From assembly GCF_023091745.1 (NCBI RefSeq), contig NC_068913.1, forward strand, positions 37,826,501 to 37,890,500: a stretch of DNA of 64,000 bases. Direction: 5' to 3'. This stretch comes from Budorcas taxicolor. Taxonomy: Eukaryota > Chordata > Mammalia > Artiodactyla > Bovidae. The notes beneath the pieces are model-generated. The model searched no databases and had not been told where the DNA came from. It saw only the letters and a program-made list of their open reading frames with translations. Below are positions 1 to 10,760 of the stretch, piece after piece. Numbering within the stretch: the first letter of the stretch is position 1; every line of letters begins with the position of its first letter. Made by a program: the position numbers and the translations under genes.

Positions 1-281
1 TGCTAAATGAGAAAAGCAAGACAGAAAGACAAATACTACGTGATGTCATTTTTATGTGGGACCTAAAACTAAGAGTTCAAATACATAGAAACAGTAGAAT
101 GGTGGTTTCCAGGGCCTGGGGATAGGGGAAGTAGGGAGAGGGTGGTGAACCAATACTTTGTTATAAGGTGCATGAAGTCTGAAGATCTAATGTATAATAT
201 GGTGACGACTACTGTAAGTATTATAAGGTTAAAATATTCTAAACAGGCAGAACTTAAGTTCTGTCTCAAAAAAAAAAAAAT
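1..281 (+). mobile_element. L1 LINE, 3' end of an old copy
   Basis: The first bases follow the last part of L1 ORF2 and the start of the 3' UTR of older mammalian L1s: the acagaaagacaaatac motif, then 'atgtgggacctaaa', 'gtggtttccagggcctgggg' and a pure A run at 268-280. The element enters from outside the window, so only its 3' end is visible. No coding capacity remains. Confidence 0.75.
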
Positions 282-792
282 AGGTGAAGTAAGTGTTCAA
301 GTGGTTCCAATGTGTATTTTTTTTTTTTACACTTTTCCTGGGTCACTGTTGATTACATAAAATTTGGAAACAAGTATAATGATTACAATGATTTGGAAAT
401 CTGAAACTATAATAATAAGATATTTATGATATCTTGAACATCTAACTATGAAGTTAGTTTACAAAGTACTTTTAAATGGAAAATTTCCTAAATGAATAAA
501 AGTTATAAAACAAGGTTGAGATGTACCACTTTAAATTAATATTGAATAATGAGTTTGATTAACTTTAAAGTAAAATGATTTATCAAAATTTTGCTATATT
601 TAATCTGATATACAAATTATGTGTCATTTATACATATATATAAACCCATTTTTATATATGATTTATATATATTGATATATATACTCAATAATATTTTGTT
701 TATATTTTTATATAAAAATATTTGTTTATATTTATATATAAGCAATTGATATATAAAAAAAACCATTTTTCAACTTGCATTTATGTTAAAAT
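282..792. other. Unassigned AT-rich spacer
   Basis: No gene or nameable repeat. A T run lies at 318-329, and 595-765 is dominated by TA/TATATT low-complexity sequence. Confidence 0.5.
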
Positions 793-1008
793 AGGCTTTC
801 CCAGTGGTTCAGTGGTAAAGAATCTGTCTGCAATGCAGGAATCATAGGAGACTTATGTTCCATCCCTGGATCAGGAAGATCCCCTGGACAAGGGTGTGGC
901 AACCCACTCCGGTATTCTTGCCTGGAGAATCCCATGGACAGAGGAGCCTGGCAGGTTACAGTAAATGGGGTCACAAAGAGTCAGACACAACTAAATGACT
1001 GAACATGC
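793..1008 (+). mobile_element. Bov-tA SINE
   Basis: It starts with the ruminant tRNA-Glu-derived head (ggctttcccagtggttcagtgg) and runs through the BovA part ('cactccggtattcttgcctggagaatcc') to the shared BovB-like tail ('ggggtcacaaagagtcagacac'). A short insertion interrupts the tRNA-like part near 842-855. SINEs of this family carry a polymerase III promoter in the tRNA-like head and depend on BovB enzymes to move. Confidence 0.9.
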
Positions 1009-1049
1009 ATGCAAATAGTATTCTAGTAACAATATCGTAAGTTCATAAA

Positions 1050-2903
1050 AATCAAAGTCCAAACTGAAAATGTTATAGACCTAACAGAAGCAGAAGCTAT
1101 TAAGAAAAGGTGCAAGAATACACAGAACTATACAAAAAAAGATCTTTAATGCCCAATAACCAAGACGGTGTGATCACTCACCTTGAGCCAGATATCCTGG
1201 AATGCAAAGTCAAGTGAGCCTTAGGAAGCATCACTACAAACAAAGTTAGTGGAGCTGACTATTTGAGCTATTTCAAATCCTAAAAGATGTTGCTGTGAAA
1301 GTGCTGCACTCAGTATGCCAACAAATTTGGAAAACTCAGCAGTGGACACAGGACTGGAAAAGGTCAGCTTTCATTCCAATCCCAAAGAAAGACAATGCCA
1401 AAAATGTTCAAACTACCACACAATTGCACTCAACTCACACCATAGCAGTGAGTGAGTTGGTGAAAGTCACTCAGTAATGTCCGACTCTTTGCGACCCCAT
1501 GCACTATGCAGTCCATGGAATTCTCCAGGCCAGAATACTAAAGTGGGTAGCCTTTCCCTTCTCCAGGGGATCTTCCCAACCCAGGGATCAAGCCCAGGTC
1601 TCCTGCATTGCAGGTGGATTCTTTACCAGCTGAGAAACAAGTAATGCTCAAAATTCTCCAAGCCAGGCTTCAGTAGTACATGAACTGTGAAATTCCAGAT
1701 GTTCAAGCTGGACTTAGAAAAGGCAAAGGAACCAGAGATCAAATTGCCAAAATCTACTGGATCATCGAAAAATCAAGAGAGTTCCAGAAAACATCTACTT
1801 CTGTTTCATTGACTATACCAAAGCCTTTGACTGTGTGGACCACAACCAACTATGAAAAATTCTTTAAGAGATGGGAATACCAGACCACCTTACCCGCCTC
1901 CTGAGAAATCTGTATGCAGGTCAAGAAGCAACAGTTAGAACAGAACATGGAAAAACAGACTGGTTCCAAATCGGGAAGGGGTACGTCAAGGCTGTATACT
2001 GTCACCCTGCTTATTTAACTTATATGCAGAGTACATCATGTGAAATGCCAGGCTGGATGAAGCACAAGCTGGAATGAAGATTGCTGGGAGAAATAACAAT
2101 AACCTCAGAATATGCAGATGACACTGTCCTTATGGCAGAAAGCAAAGAACTAAAGAGCCTCTTGATGAAAGTGAAAGAGGAGGGTGAAAAAGTTGGGTTA
2201 AAGCTCCACATTCAGAAAACTAAAATCATTGCATCTGGTCCCATCACTTCATGGCAAATAGATCAGAAACAATGGAAACAGTGACTGACTTTTTTTTTCC
2301 TTTTTGGCTCTAAAATCACTGCAGATGGTGACTGCAGCCATGAAATTAAAAGACACTTGCTCCTTGGAAGAAAAGCTGTGACCAACCTAGACAGCATAGT
2401 AAAAGTAGACACATTCCTCTGCCAACAAAGTCTGTCTAGTCACACTATGGTTTTTCCAATACTCATGTATGGATACCATAAAGAGAGTAGGACCATAAAG
2501 AAAACTGAGGGCTGAAGGGCTGAAGAATTGATGCTTTTGAACTGTGGTGTTGAACAAGACTCTTGAGAGTCCCTTGGACTGCAGGAAGATACAACCAGTC
2601 CATCCTAAAGGAAATCAGTCTTGAATATTCATTGGAAGGACTGATGCTGAAATTGAAACTGCAATTCTTTGGCCACCTGATGCAAAGAACTGACTCACTG
2701 GAAAAGACCCTGATGCTGTGAAAGATTGAAGGCAGGAGAAGAAGGGGATGACAGAGGATGAGATGGTTGTATGGCATCACTGACTCAATGGACATGAATT
2801 TGAGGAAGTGCCGGGAATTGCTGATGGACAGGGAAGCCTGGCATGCTGTAATCCATGGGGTCACAAAGAGTCAGACATGACTGAGTGAATGAACTGAACT
2901 GAA
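1050..2903 (+). mobile_element. BovB LINE (RTE clade), 5'-truncated, split by a SINE
   Basis: This is about 1.66 kb of BovB covering the end of the endonuclease-RT linker, the reverse transcriptase and the 3' end with its ctgaa tail. Motif A of the RT (FCFIDYTKAFD) and motif C (YADDT, near 2111-2122) can be read, but only across several frameshifts and stops. The body is interrupted at 1452-1638 by an antisense Bov-tA; BovB sequence resumes at 'gtaatgctcaaaattctcc'. Divergence is clearly higher than in the copies at 31.7 and 57.9 kb, so this is one of the older BovB insertions here. Confidence 0.9.
1452..1638 (-). mobile_element. Bov-tA SINE nested in BovB
   Basis: Reverse complement of Bov-tA: tail first ('gtcactcagtaatgtccgac'), then 'gattctccaggcaag'-type core, then the tRNA-like head ending at 'ggattctttaccagctgag'. 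BovB consensus continues on both sides, so the SINE is the younger element. I could not define its target-site duplication confidently. Confidence 0.88.
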
Positions 2904-4189
2904 AATACTAAACTAGATCATGGAATAAGTCAATTCACCTAGTAACAAAGGTTGTATTTCAGGGACCTCATTCTGAGAGTCCTGTCAGGAAGAATGTAGC
3001 TCAACTAAATCCACAGAAACTGCAAAATGTTTTCTCATAGATAAATGGTACAAGAGAGGAATTTTTCTTGCATTTTTCAATATAAAACTTACAGTGCAGT
3101 TTCTGTCTATGTTGTATCTTTCGTTCTGGCATCTGAGACCTATATCCTTTGGTGTTTCCAAAAGATAGACTCGATTCTTCAAATTTCTCCTATAGGTCCA
3201 ACAGAAGCAAATGTATGACAGTTGCCTCTGACTTATTGGCATGCATCTCCTACCCCATCTCCATGCCAATTCTCCTTGAGGTTCACTGAGTTTTGAACTA
3301 CATAGTCCTCAAATTGACCTTGAATACACTTCACATTTTTGCCTACTCCCCAGGGTTGAGTTTCTGCTTACATTTTCTCTCTATAGTACCACACTGGTAC
3401 TCCTTTTCCCATAGACCTATAATTTTTCCCTGACAACCAACCAGTGTCAGAATCTTTGGTGCCCTTCTTGAGTTTGGTCAGTTCCTTTCTCAGGAAATAG
3501 AAATGCCCCTAAGCATCTTGCCAGCTTTCTGCATATTTTTTGATCCACCGCCCAATAGATAAGTCAAAGTTCTGAAATACCATCCTAATTTGAAAGTTAT
3601 TACTTCTACATTGCCCATTTTGTTGAACCCCACAGGCATAGGCAAAATTCCTTTATTGCTAGAGGTAAATTTGAAATCCTTATACAAACTTTGATTCTAC
3701 TCCAAAACTCTCATAATCATTTTGGGGTTTTTACCTTTCTTTATCTTTCTTCTTTACCTTTCTTTATCAACACTTAGCTTTGTTTTCCTCTTCTCATGTC
3801 TAAGACATACGGATTATCTCCAAGCATTACAGCCAATAATATTCACTTCACGTTTTTATCACCAAGTATAACTTGTACATCTTGCTGTCAAGACTTTGTT
3901 AAAACACTAATTTAAAGAATTTATATCAAAAGAATATGAGCTAAGAACACTCTATTATATCACTTGTCCAGGTATTTTGAATTCTATTTCTCAAGCAAGT
4001 TATGTGACCAAAAACTATGCACTTGGAAGACATTAACTCCTTTTGCAACATAAAACATCTTCAACAATCCATATTTTAAGGTTGTATTCTCAGGTTTAAT
4101 TGTAATTTAGTATAGAAAATAGTCACACACAAAAATATTTTGTATCTTCTTTAAAAACAGTCTAAAATTTATTTAAACTAAGAATTACT
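2904..4189. other. Unassigned unique-looking sequence
   Basis: I see no gene and no repeat I can name. The region is less AT-rich than its surroundings at 2960-3700. Minus-strand frames of 94 codons (2985-3269) and 65 codons (3490-3687) are open but match no family I recognise and lack splice or promoter context. A 13-bp motif acctttctttatc occurs twice at about 3733 and 3756. Confidence 0.45.
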
Positions 4190-4340
4190 GGATGTCTAGC
4201 AAGAAACACTACTTAGGCACCAATGATACAAAGTAGATTAAACCTAAATCATTATCTTCAAGGTATTTATAGCCAAAGAATTTGGGGAGGGGAGGAAGGA
4301 GAGGAGACAAGATATGTAAACAAATACTTATGTTACACAC
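4190..4340 (-). mobile_element. Old L2-like LINE 3' end (antisense)
   Basis: It follows the reverse complement of a mammalian-wide LINE 3' region: 'ggcaccaatgatacaaagtag', 'atcttcaaggtatttatag' and 'agacaagatatgtaaacaaa' fit the usual order of gatacaaagatgaa, caaggagcttacag and gacagacaagtaaacaaa. Heavily diverged; family name uncertain. Confidence 0.5.
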
Positions 4341-4594
4341 TGTCCCTTTAATGACATTCTACATCCTAAATGAATTTTATCAAACTAATAATTTAATACA
4401 TTAAATAAATGTATTAAATTCATGACAAAAATGCTTCCTTTCACTTAGTAATGAAAAATATACTCTCTGTCATTGATTACTTATCAGAAAGTAGAATTTA
4501 ATTGTAAACTCAAGGTAGGTTTTTTATTGGTCACAGTGATAGAAGGGGTTGATTTCATCTCTTTATATATTTTGCAGACACTACTCATAATCTT

Positions 4595-4822
4595 GGGCTT
4601 TCCTGATGTCTCAGTCAGTAAAGGATTCGCCTGCAATGTGGGAGACCTGGGTTGAATCCCTGGAAGATCCCCTGGAAGAGGACATGGCAATCCACTCCAG
4701 TATTCTTGCCTGGAGAATCCATCCCCATGAACAGCCCATGAACAGAAGAGCCTGGTGGGGCTGCAGTCCATGCGGTCACAAAGAGTCGGACATGACTGAG
4801 CAACTAAGCACATCACAACACA
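4595..4822 (+). mobile_element. Bov-tA SINE
   Basis: Complete element with tRNA-like head (gggctttcctgatgtctcag), a B-box-like 'gggttgaatccc', the BovA core and a BovB-like tail. An 11-bp unit, cccatgaacag, is duplicated at about 4724-4745, a private change of this copy. Confidence 0.92.
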
Positions 4823-5082
4823 CACAGTCTTATTATATATAAGGTAAAACATCATTTTTAAATCATAAAGAGTAAAACTAAATGGGTTTCTAAAATATGT
4901 ATTCATATATGAATTTTCCCTACCCACCAGGGTAAAACCCAGTTTTTCCCATTACCACTCCATCCTATGTGGAAGCTTACACAAGCCTCTGAACTTCATC
5001 CATCAGAGGGCAGACAGAAGAAGCAAGAAGAACTACAGTCCCACAGTGGCTAAAACAAAAACCATTTTACAGAAAGTTAATC

Positions 5083-6765
5083 ATGATGAAAGAGCAGAAA
5101 GTTATGTTGCAGAAGAAGGGACAAGATAAAATTCCAGTTTGGTTCAGTTCAGTCGCTCAGTCGTGTCCAACTCTGTGCGACCCCATGGACTGCAGCAAGC
5201 CAGGCCTCCCTGTCTGTCACCAACTCCCGGGGCTTGTTCAAACTCATGTCTGTCGCGTCAGTGATGCTATCCAACCATCTTATCCTCTGTCATCCCCTTC
5301 TTCCCCTGCCTTCAATCTTTCCCAGCATCAGGCTCTTTTCAAATGAGTCAATTCTTCACATTCAGTGGCCAAAGAATTGGAGTTTCAACTTCAGCATCAG
5401 TCCTTCCAATGAATATTCAGGACTGCTTTCCTTTACGAGGGACTGGTTCAGTCTCCTTGCAGTCTAAGGGCAGTCCAAGAGTCATCTCCAACACCACAGT
5501 TCAAAAGCATTGATTCTTCAGTGCTCAGTTTTCTTTATAATCCAACTCTCACATCCACACGTGTTTACTGGAAAAACCATAGCTTTGGCAAGACGGACCT
5601 CTGTAGGCAGAGTAATGTCTCTACTTTTTAATATGCTGTCTAGGTTTGTCCTAGCCTTTCTTCCAAGGAGCAAGCATCTTTTAATTTCATGGCTGCAGTC
5701 ACCATCTGCAGTGATTTTGGAAGGCCCCAAAATATAGTCTCACTGTTTCTATTGTTTCCCATCTATTTGCCATGAAGTGATGGGACTGGGTGCCATAATT
5801 TTAGATTTTAGAATGTTGAGTTTTAAGCCAGCTTTTTCACACTTCTCTTTCACTTTCATCAAGGCTCCTCAGTTTCTCTTCACTTTCTGCCATGATGGTA
5901 ATGTCATCTGCATATCTCAGGTTACTGATAGTTCTCCCGGCAATCTTGATTCCAGCTTAACAACTAAATGCAGCGGAAATAAGCAACCTTCCAGCAATGG
6001 AATTCAGAATAATGAACATGAAGATGATTCAAGATCTCAGGAAAACAATGGAGAAGATGCAAGAAATATTTACCAAAGACCTTACAAGAACCAAAGAACA
6101 ATCAGAGAAGACTAATACAATAGAAGGAATCAATAGCAGAATAACTGTGGCAGAAGAACAGATAAATGACCTGGAGGATAGATGGTGGAAATCACTGTGG
6201 CAGAACAAAATATAGAAAAAAGAATGAAAAGCAGTGAAGACAGCCTAAGAGACCTCTGGGACAACATTAAATGTAACAAGATTCACATTTAGGGGTCGCA
6301 GAAGGAGAAGAGAGAGAGAAAGGAGCTGAGGAAATATTTGAAGAATTAATAGCTGAAATCTTCCCTAATATGGGAAAGGAAACAGTCAATCAAGTCTGCA
6401 CAAGGGATGCACAGAGAGTCTCAAGCAGGATAAACCCAAAGAGGAATATACCAAGATACATGGTAATCAAACTGACAAAAGTTAAAGACAAAATATTAAA
6501 GCAACAAGGGGAGCATGATAAATAACATACAAGGAGACTCCCATCAGCTATCAGGTGATTTCTCAACAGAAACTGTACAAGCCAGAAGGGAATGGCAGGA
6601 TATATTTAAAATGATGAAAGAATGAACCTGCAACCAAGAATACTCTACCCAGCAAGACTCTCATTCAAATTTGATGGAGAAATCAAAAGCTTCCCAGACA
6701 AAAAGTTAAGAGAATTTAGCACCACCAAACCAGCTTTATAATAAAAGCTAAAGGAACTTCTCTAG
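5083..6765 (+). pseudogene. L1 ORF1 (RNA-binding chaperone) pseudogene
   Basis: Intact ORF1 encodes a trimeric coiled-coil RNA-binding protein that packages L1 RNA. Here the N-terminus (MMKEQKVMLQKKGQDK) precedes the BovB insertion. After it come the coiled-coil stretch (about 5997-6215, with MKMIQDLRKTMEKMQEIF and INSRITVAEEQINDLED), the RRM-like part (about 6240-6480) and the C-terminal domain (about 6480-6765), the last two in shifted frames. The insertion after about 19 codons plus later stops abolish the product. Confidence 0.8.
5141..5958 (-). mobile_element. BovB LINE 3' fragment inserted in L1 ORF1
   Basis: Read on the minus strand it covers the last third of the BovB RT and the 3' end, with the tail (gaactgaacc) at 5141-5150. 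L1 ORF1 sequence abuts both ends. A 10-bp near repeat, attccagttt at 5131-5140 and attccagctt at 5949-5958, flanks it. It may be a target-site duplication, although the right copy also fits BovB's own sequence, so microhomology is possible. Confidence 0.9.
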
Positions 6766-6890
6766 GTAGGAAACACAAGAGAAGAAAAAGACCTTCAGAA
6801 AAGAAACCTGGACCTAAATTACCTTAAATGTAAATGGATTAAATTTACCAATGAAAAGACATAGACTGGCTGGGCAGATGAAAACATATG

Positions 6891-7097
6891 CGTGTATGCA
6901 CTTCCACTTACCACATCACTCTGCTTAACACCCCCTCCACCCCAAATTGTATGTAGTTATTTTATATTGTTAAGTTTACTCAGGTTCACTTTATGGCTTG
7001 CAATTATAATTATCTTTTTTTGGGGGGGGTCTGGCTATTGATTGTGGAAACTGACAAACAAGTTTCACTATTGTGATTGTGTAACTATAACTCACTT
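6891..7097. other. Segment between L1 ORF2 start and SINE, origin unclear
   Basis: The L1 match stops abruptly. The next 200 bases contain a T7-G8 junction (7017-7029) and 'ctggctattgattgtgg'. It could be an L1 or HAL1 3' UTR joined after loss of ORF2, or host sequence. Not resolved. Confidence 0.35.
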
Positions 7098-7313
7098 GGG
7101 CTTCCCTGATGGCTCAGACAGTGAACAATCCACCTGCAATGTGGGCGACCTGGGTTCAATCCCTGGGTAGGGAAGATCCCCTGGAAGAGGGCATGGCAAC
7201 CAACTCCAGTAATCTTGCCTGGAGAATCCCTATGGACAGAAGAACGTGGCAGGTTACAGTCCACAGGGTTGCAAAGAGTCAGGCATGACTAAGTGACTAA
7301 GCACACACAGCAC
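7098..7313 (+). mobile_element. Bov-tA SINE with target-site duplication
   Basis: Complete element with head gggcttccctgatggctcag and a well-kept B-box (ggttcaatcc at 7153-7162). The 8-bp direct repeat actcactt at 7090-7097 and 7314-7321 is the probable target-site duplication. Confidence 0.93.
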
Positions 7314-7399
7314 ACTCACTTAACGCCATTATATGATTGGTCAAAAGAAAAATAATAGAACTCTATATCATGATTTAATAGAAAAACCTGTAATCACTT

Positions 7400-7530
7400 T
7401 TAGAAATGCAGATGCATGTCAGAATTATCTTGAAAGTTTTTGAAAAATACAAATGCCCAGGTATTGCTTATTTATCTCCAGAGCCCCAGATATGTTTCCA
7501 ATGAGCAGTCATGATTAAAAATATCTGGAC
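7400..7530. mobile_element. MER5-like hAT DNA transposon remnant
   Basis: The order 'cagaattatcttgaaag', 'aaaaatacaaatgcccagg', 'ccagagccccagat' and 'attaaaaatatctgg' resembles MER5A/B nonautonomous hAT elements. Terminal repeats are not preserved. Confidence 0.4.
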
Positions 7531-7856
7531 TACATGATGATATTTTTACTTTTATCTAGTTTGTTTTACTTTTTCATATTCAGTGCTTCCATTTCATTTA
7601 GTTTATGCTTTCCATTTCTCAATCGCTGTCTTTTTTTTAATGTTCTTTCTTAAACCTTTATCATGTATAATAGAAAACTTTTATGTACGTATATGTATGT
7701 GTGTATATATAGACATGTGTCTCTTTCTATATATACAGACATAAACATGTATAATATATATATTTTAGAAAATATATGAATTTTGCCTTAAAAATTATAA
7801 CATTTTGATTCCACTTGTTTGACTTAGTATGAATAGAATGCTAGATTTCTAATTTA
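7531..7856. other. Unassigned AT-rich spacer
   Basis: Contains a TA/TG-rich low-complexity stretch at about 7680-7775 (tatgtatgtgtgtatatata). No gene seen. Confidence 0.5.
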
Positions 7857-8055
7857 AAAAAACGACATGCAGCAAGCAACAAAGGTTTACTGTTTAGCAC
7901 AGGGAAATATAGCCAATATGTTGTAATAACCTATATTAGGAAATGATTTCAAAAATAATATAAATGTATACAAATAACTAAATCACTTTGCTGTGTACCT
8001 GCATCATTGCAAGTCAACTATACCTCAATAAAACATATATATTAAGAAATAAATC
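7857..8055 (+). mobile_element. L1 LINE 3' UTR
   Basis: Carries the typical sequence of older L1 3' ends: 'gtttagcacagggaaatata', 'gtaataacctatattagg', 'aatcactttgctgtgtacc', 'caactatacctcaataaaa'. The final aataaa and A-rich end mark the 3' terminus. Confidence 0.85.
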
Positions 8056-9518
8056 AGTTCTGGTTTCAGCTTCAAAATGGAGAAGGCTTGGAATGGTCAT
8101 CCCTAGAACAAGAAAATTCTCAATAAATTGAAATTCGGTGACTTTTCTGGAACCTGTCAGGGAACTACATTGGCTTGGCAAATTGTCACACTCAAATCTG
8201 GAGAGACATTTGAATACAGAGTGTCACAACTGGGATCTGCTTACTTGGAGCAGAAGCCTCTGGAAACACCAACTGATAGGAATATTTAAATTTTAATTTT
8301 TCTGATTTCTTAAAATCTGAGGGATTTAAAAAATGCCAGGACTGGGAAATGTCCTGTAGTCTGAGCTTGTGGTTATGGTGAGCACACTTTTATGCATTTG
8401 TCTCCAGGAATCCCACCAGCTTCTCAGAGTAGAGTCAAGAAACATTCTCCTCTCTTGGCTCTGTCAAAAGAAGGGGAAGAATAATTGTTGTGAAATATAC
8501 CCAGAATATGTTCTCTCTACTAAAAACTAAAAATAAAAACTGTACTCGGCAGATGACTTTGCCAGTGCTTTATCCTTTACTGCCTATGGAAGAACATTCC
8601 CATAATTTCACAGCCTTCTGTCCCAACTAGAGAAAGAGAAAGCTTGGAAACTCTGACTGTCACAATACAGGGACACAAGTCAACTAAATGACCGAGATTT
8701 AATCATAAGATTATAGAACACTTACCTCCTCCATGCCTAACACCAACGTGACTCTAGTATAACACCAGAGGGCCACAAATAAAAGAACTGCAAGAAGTAG
8801 ATGCTCTATGAGAAGGAAGAGTACTTAGAGAAAGCAAAAGGCAACAGAAGAGACAAAGAAGTACATTACAGAAATTTGAAGCCACTTAATACTTCAGGGT
8901 TCTAATGGGGAAAATATACCACATGCAGGAACACAGTAAATGATACTCTTAGAAAGAATCAAAAAGAAGTTCTAGAAATCAGAAACATGCAAATAGAAAT
9001 GAAGAATGCCTTTGATGGGCCCATCAGTAGACTCAACACTCAGAAAATGTTAGTGAATCTGAAGCTAGATCAGTGGAAACTTCCCAAAAGGAAATGCAAA
9101 AATAATAGTAATAATAATAAAAAGAGAGAGAAGGACCAAAAAAGAAAATGAAAACAACAGAACATCAAAGAACAGTGGCAATTTCAAAAGGTGTAATGTA
9201 AGGATAATCTGAATATCAGAAGAGAGAAAGAAACAGCAGAAATATTTAAAGAAAAAAACAGAAAATTTCAAAATTTAATGATATAAAAAAACTCCAGATC
9301 TTGGAACCCCAGAGGACACAAAACAGGATAAATATCAAAACAAACAAACAAAAGACACTACACCTAGACATATTATTTTCAAACAGCATAAAACCAAAAC
9401 TAAAAAGAGAATCCCAAAAGAAGTCTAAATAAAGCACCTTACTTATAGTAGACAAATAATAAAAATTACAATGAACTGTACTTCAGAAACCATGCAAGCA
9501 AAACAGTGCAATTAAATA

Positions 9519-9544
9519 TGTGTGTGTGTGTGTGTGTGTGTGTA

Positions 9545-9587
<43 letters not shown>
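9519..9587 (+). repeat. (TG)n microsatellite
   Basis: About 34 TG units with one interruption (tatgtgag near 9542). It abuts the 3' end of the antisense Bov-A2, so on the SINE strand it is a (CA)n tail and probably grew from the SINE tail. Long enough to be length-polymorphic and to adopt Z-DNA. Confidence 0.97.
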
Positions 9588-9590
<3 letters not shown>

Positions 9591-9853
9591 CTAAGCCACT
9601 TCAGTCGTGTCCGACTCTGTGTGAGCCCATAGACGACAGCCCACCAGGCTCCCCCATCCCTGGGATTCTCCAGGCAAGAACACTGGAGTGGGTTGCCATT
9701 TCCTTCTCCAATGTATGAAACTGAAAAGTGCAAGCGAAGTCGCTCAGTCGTGTCCGACTCTTCGCGACCCCATGAACCGCAGCCTACCAGGCTCCTCTGT
9801 CCATGGGATTTTCCAGGCAAGAGTACTGGAGTGGGGTGCCATCGCCTTCTCCG
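9591..9853 (-). mobile_element. Bov-A2 SINE (two BovA units)
   Basis: Two BovA-type monomers in antisense: the first at 9591-9713 ('ccactctgtgtgagcccat' type), the second at about 9740-9853, joined by the linker 'gaaactgaaaagtgcaagcg'. This dimeric structure without a tRNA head defines Bov-A2. It splits the HAL1-like ORF1 and is followed by an AT repeat at 9854-9878. Confidence 0.9.
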
Positions 9854-10374
9854 ATATATAGATATATATATATATATCCCCTTAAATTCTGTGTTGAAAG
9901 GGAAAATCTCCACCAACCTAGAATTCCACACCCAGAAAAAGTATCAATTTGAAAGTGAAGGAGAAATAAAAACTTTTTCTGACAAAAACTGAGAGAATAT
10001 ATCTTTAGCAGACCTCCCATCAGAGAAACATGAGAAGAAGTTCTTCAGGGAGAAGGAACATTGTATTGGTCAGATCTACCATGAAAGGGAGAATGTCAAA
10101 GAAGGACTAAATTAAGGTAAAACCTAAGATCTTTTATTTTTACCATTAATCTATACTTATAAAAATTAATATAGATATTTTATAAAATATGGATGTTAGA
10201 ATAATGTCATTGTTATAAGATATTCTGCTAAGAGAACAAGTAAAATGCAGCCAAGTAAATTAGTCAATTAAAACCAAAGAACTGGAAAAGTAAGCAAACA
10301 AGAAAACAAGGGAAAAAACGAGTAGAAATAGCTGCAAACATGGTAAGTGCTAATTCAACTGTATCAATAATACT

Positions 10375-10760
10375 TTATTTTTCTTCCACTATTATTGAGA
10401 TATAATTGACATGTAGCATGTATACGTTGAAGGTGCACAGCATAATAATTTGACTTTACACACATCATGAAATGATTACCATGATAAGTTTAATGAGCAT
10501 CCATCATCTGCTATGAATACAAAAAAAAAGAAAAAGAAATTTTTTTTCTTGTAATGAAAACTCTTAGAACTTGCTTATTAACAATTTTCATATACTTCAG
10601 AACACTTGTTCTGTGAAAAATGTCATTGGTATTTTAATAGGGATTGCATTATCTATAAACTGCTTTTAGTAGTATGGTCATTTTAACTACATTTTTTTCT
10701 TCCAGTCCATAAGTATGGTATATGTTCCCATTTTTGTAGTTTGTTTTTTTTTTTAACTGA
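10375..10760 (-). mobile_element. L1 LINE antisense pieces (3' UTR and ORF2)
   Basis: 10375-10610 is the reverse complement of an old L1 3' UTR ('gagatataattgacatgtag', 'catgaaatgattaccatg', 'catccatcatctgc'). 10613-10760 is reverse-complement ORF2 ('attttaatagggattgcat', 'agtagtatggtcatttta', 'ttcttccagtccataagta'). The two parts are not contiguous in L1, so an internal deletion or two insertions occurred. Confidence 0.7.

Larger units (their letters stand above)
4965..6890 (+). mobile_element. L1 LINE: 5' UTR end, ORF1 and first ORF2 codons, split by BovB
   Basis: 4965-5082 matches the end of an L1 5' UTR ('acaagcctctgaacttcatc', 'cagagggcagacagaagaag'). ORF1 starts at about 5083, is broken at 5140 by an antisense BovB and continues at 5959 to a stop near 6763. 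The first twenty or so ORF2 codons are recognisable at about 6819-6885 (pattern LNVNGLN..MKRHRLA). The rest of ORF2 is absent. Point stops and indels make it inactive. Confidence 0.85.
8058..10370 (+). mobile_element. HAL1-like (half-L1) element with ORF1 only
   Basis: From 8058 the sequence follows an L1/HAL1-type 5' region, then an ORF1-like segment ('aagaatcaaaaagaagttct', 'aatgaagaatgcctttgatg', 'cctagaattccacaccc', 'gaaagtgaaggagaaataaa', 'agaagttcttcagggagaag'). After ORF1 a short 3' region follows and no ORF2 is visible. This fits HAL1, a mammalian LINE that lost ORF2, although a truncated L1ME is not excluded. Interrupted at 9519-9878. Many indels; no intact frame. Confidence 0.65.

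Noticed and set aside
793..1008. tRNA-like sequence at SINE heads
   Set aside because: These are tRNA-Glu-derived SINE heads with SINE bodies attached, not tRNA genes.
2463..2864. 133-codon minus-strand frame, with similar frames at 52080-52514 and 58623-59045
   Set aside because: These are antisense shadows of BovB coding sequence and recur wherever BovB occurs.
2985..3269. 94-codon minus-strand frame with several cysteines
   Set aside because: No splice, promoter or family evidence, and no repeated motif spacing typical of zinc fingers. Treated as a chance frame.
9519..9587. Regular repeat that could look like an array
   Set aside because: A dinucleotide microsatellite. There are no spacers, so it is not CRISPR-like.
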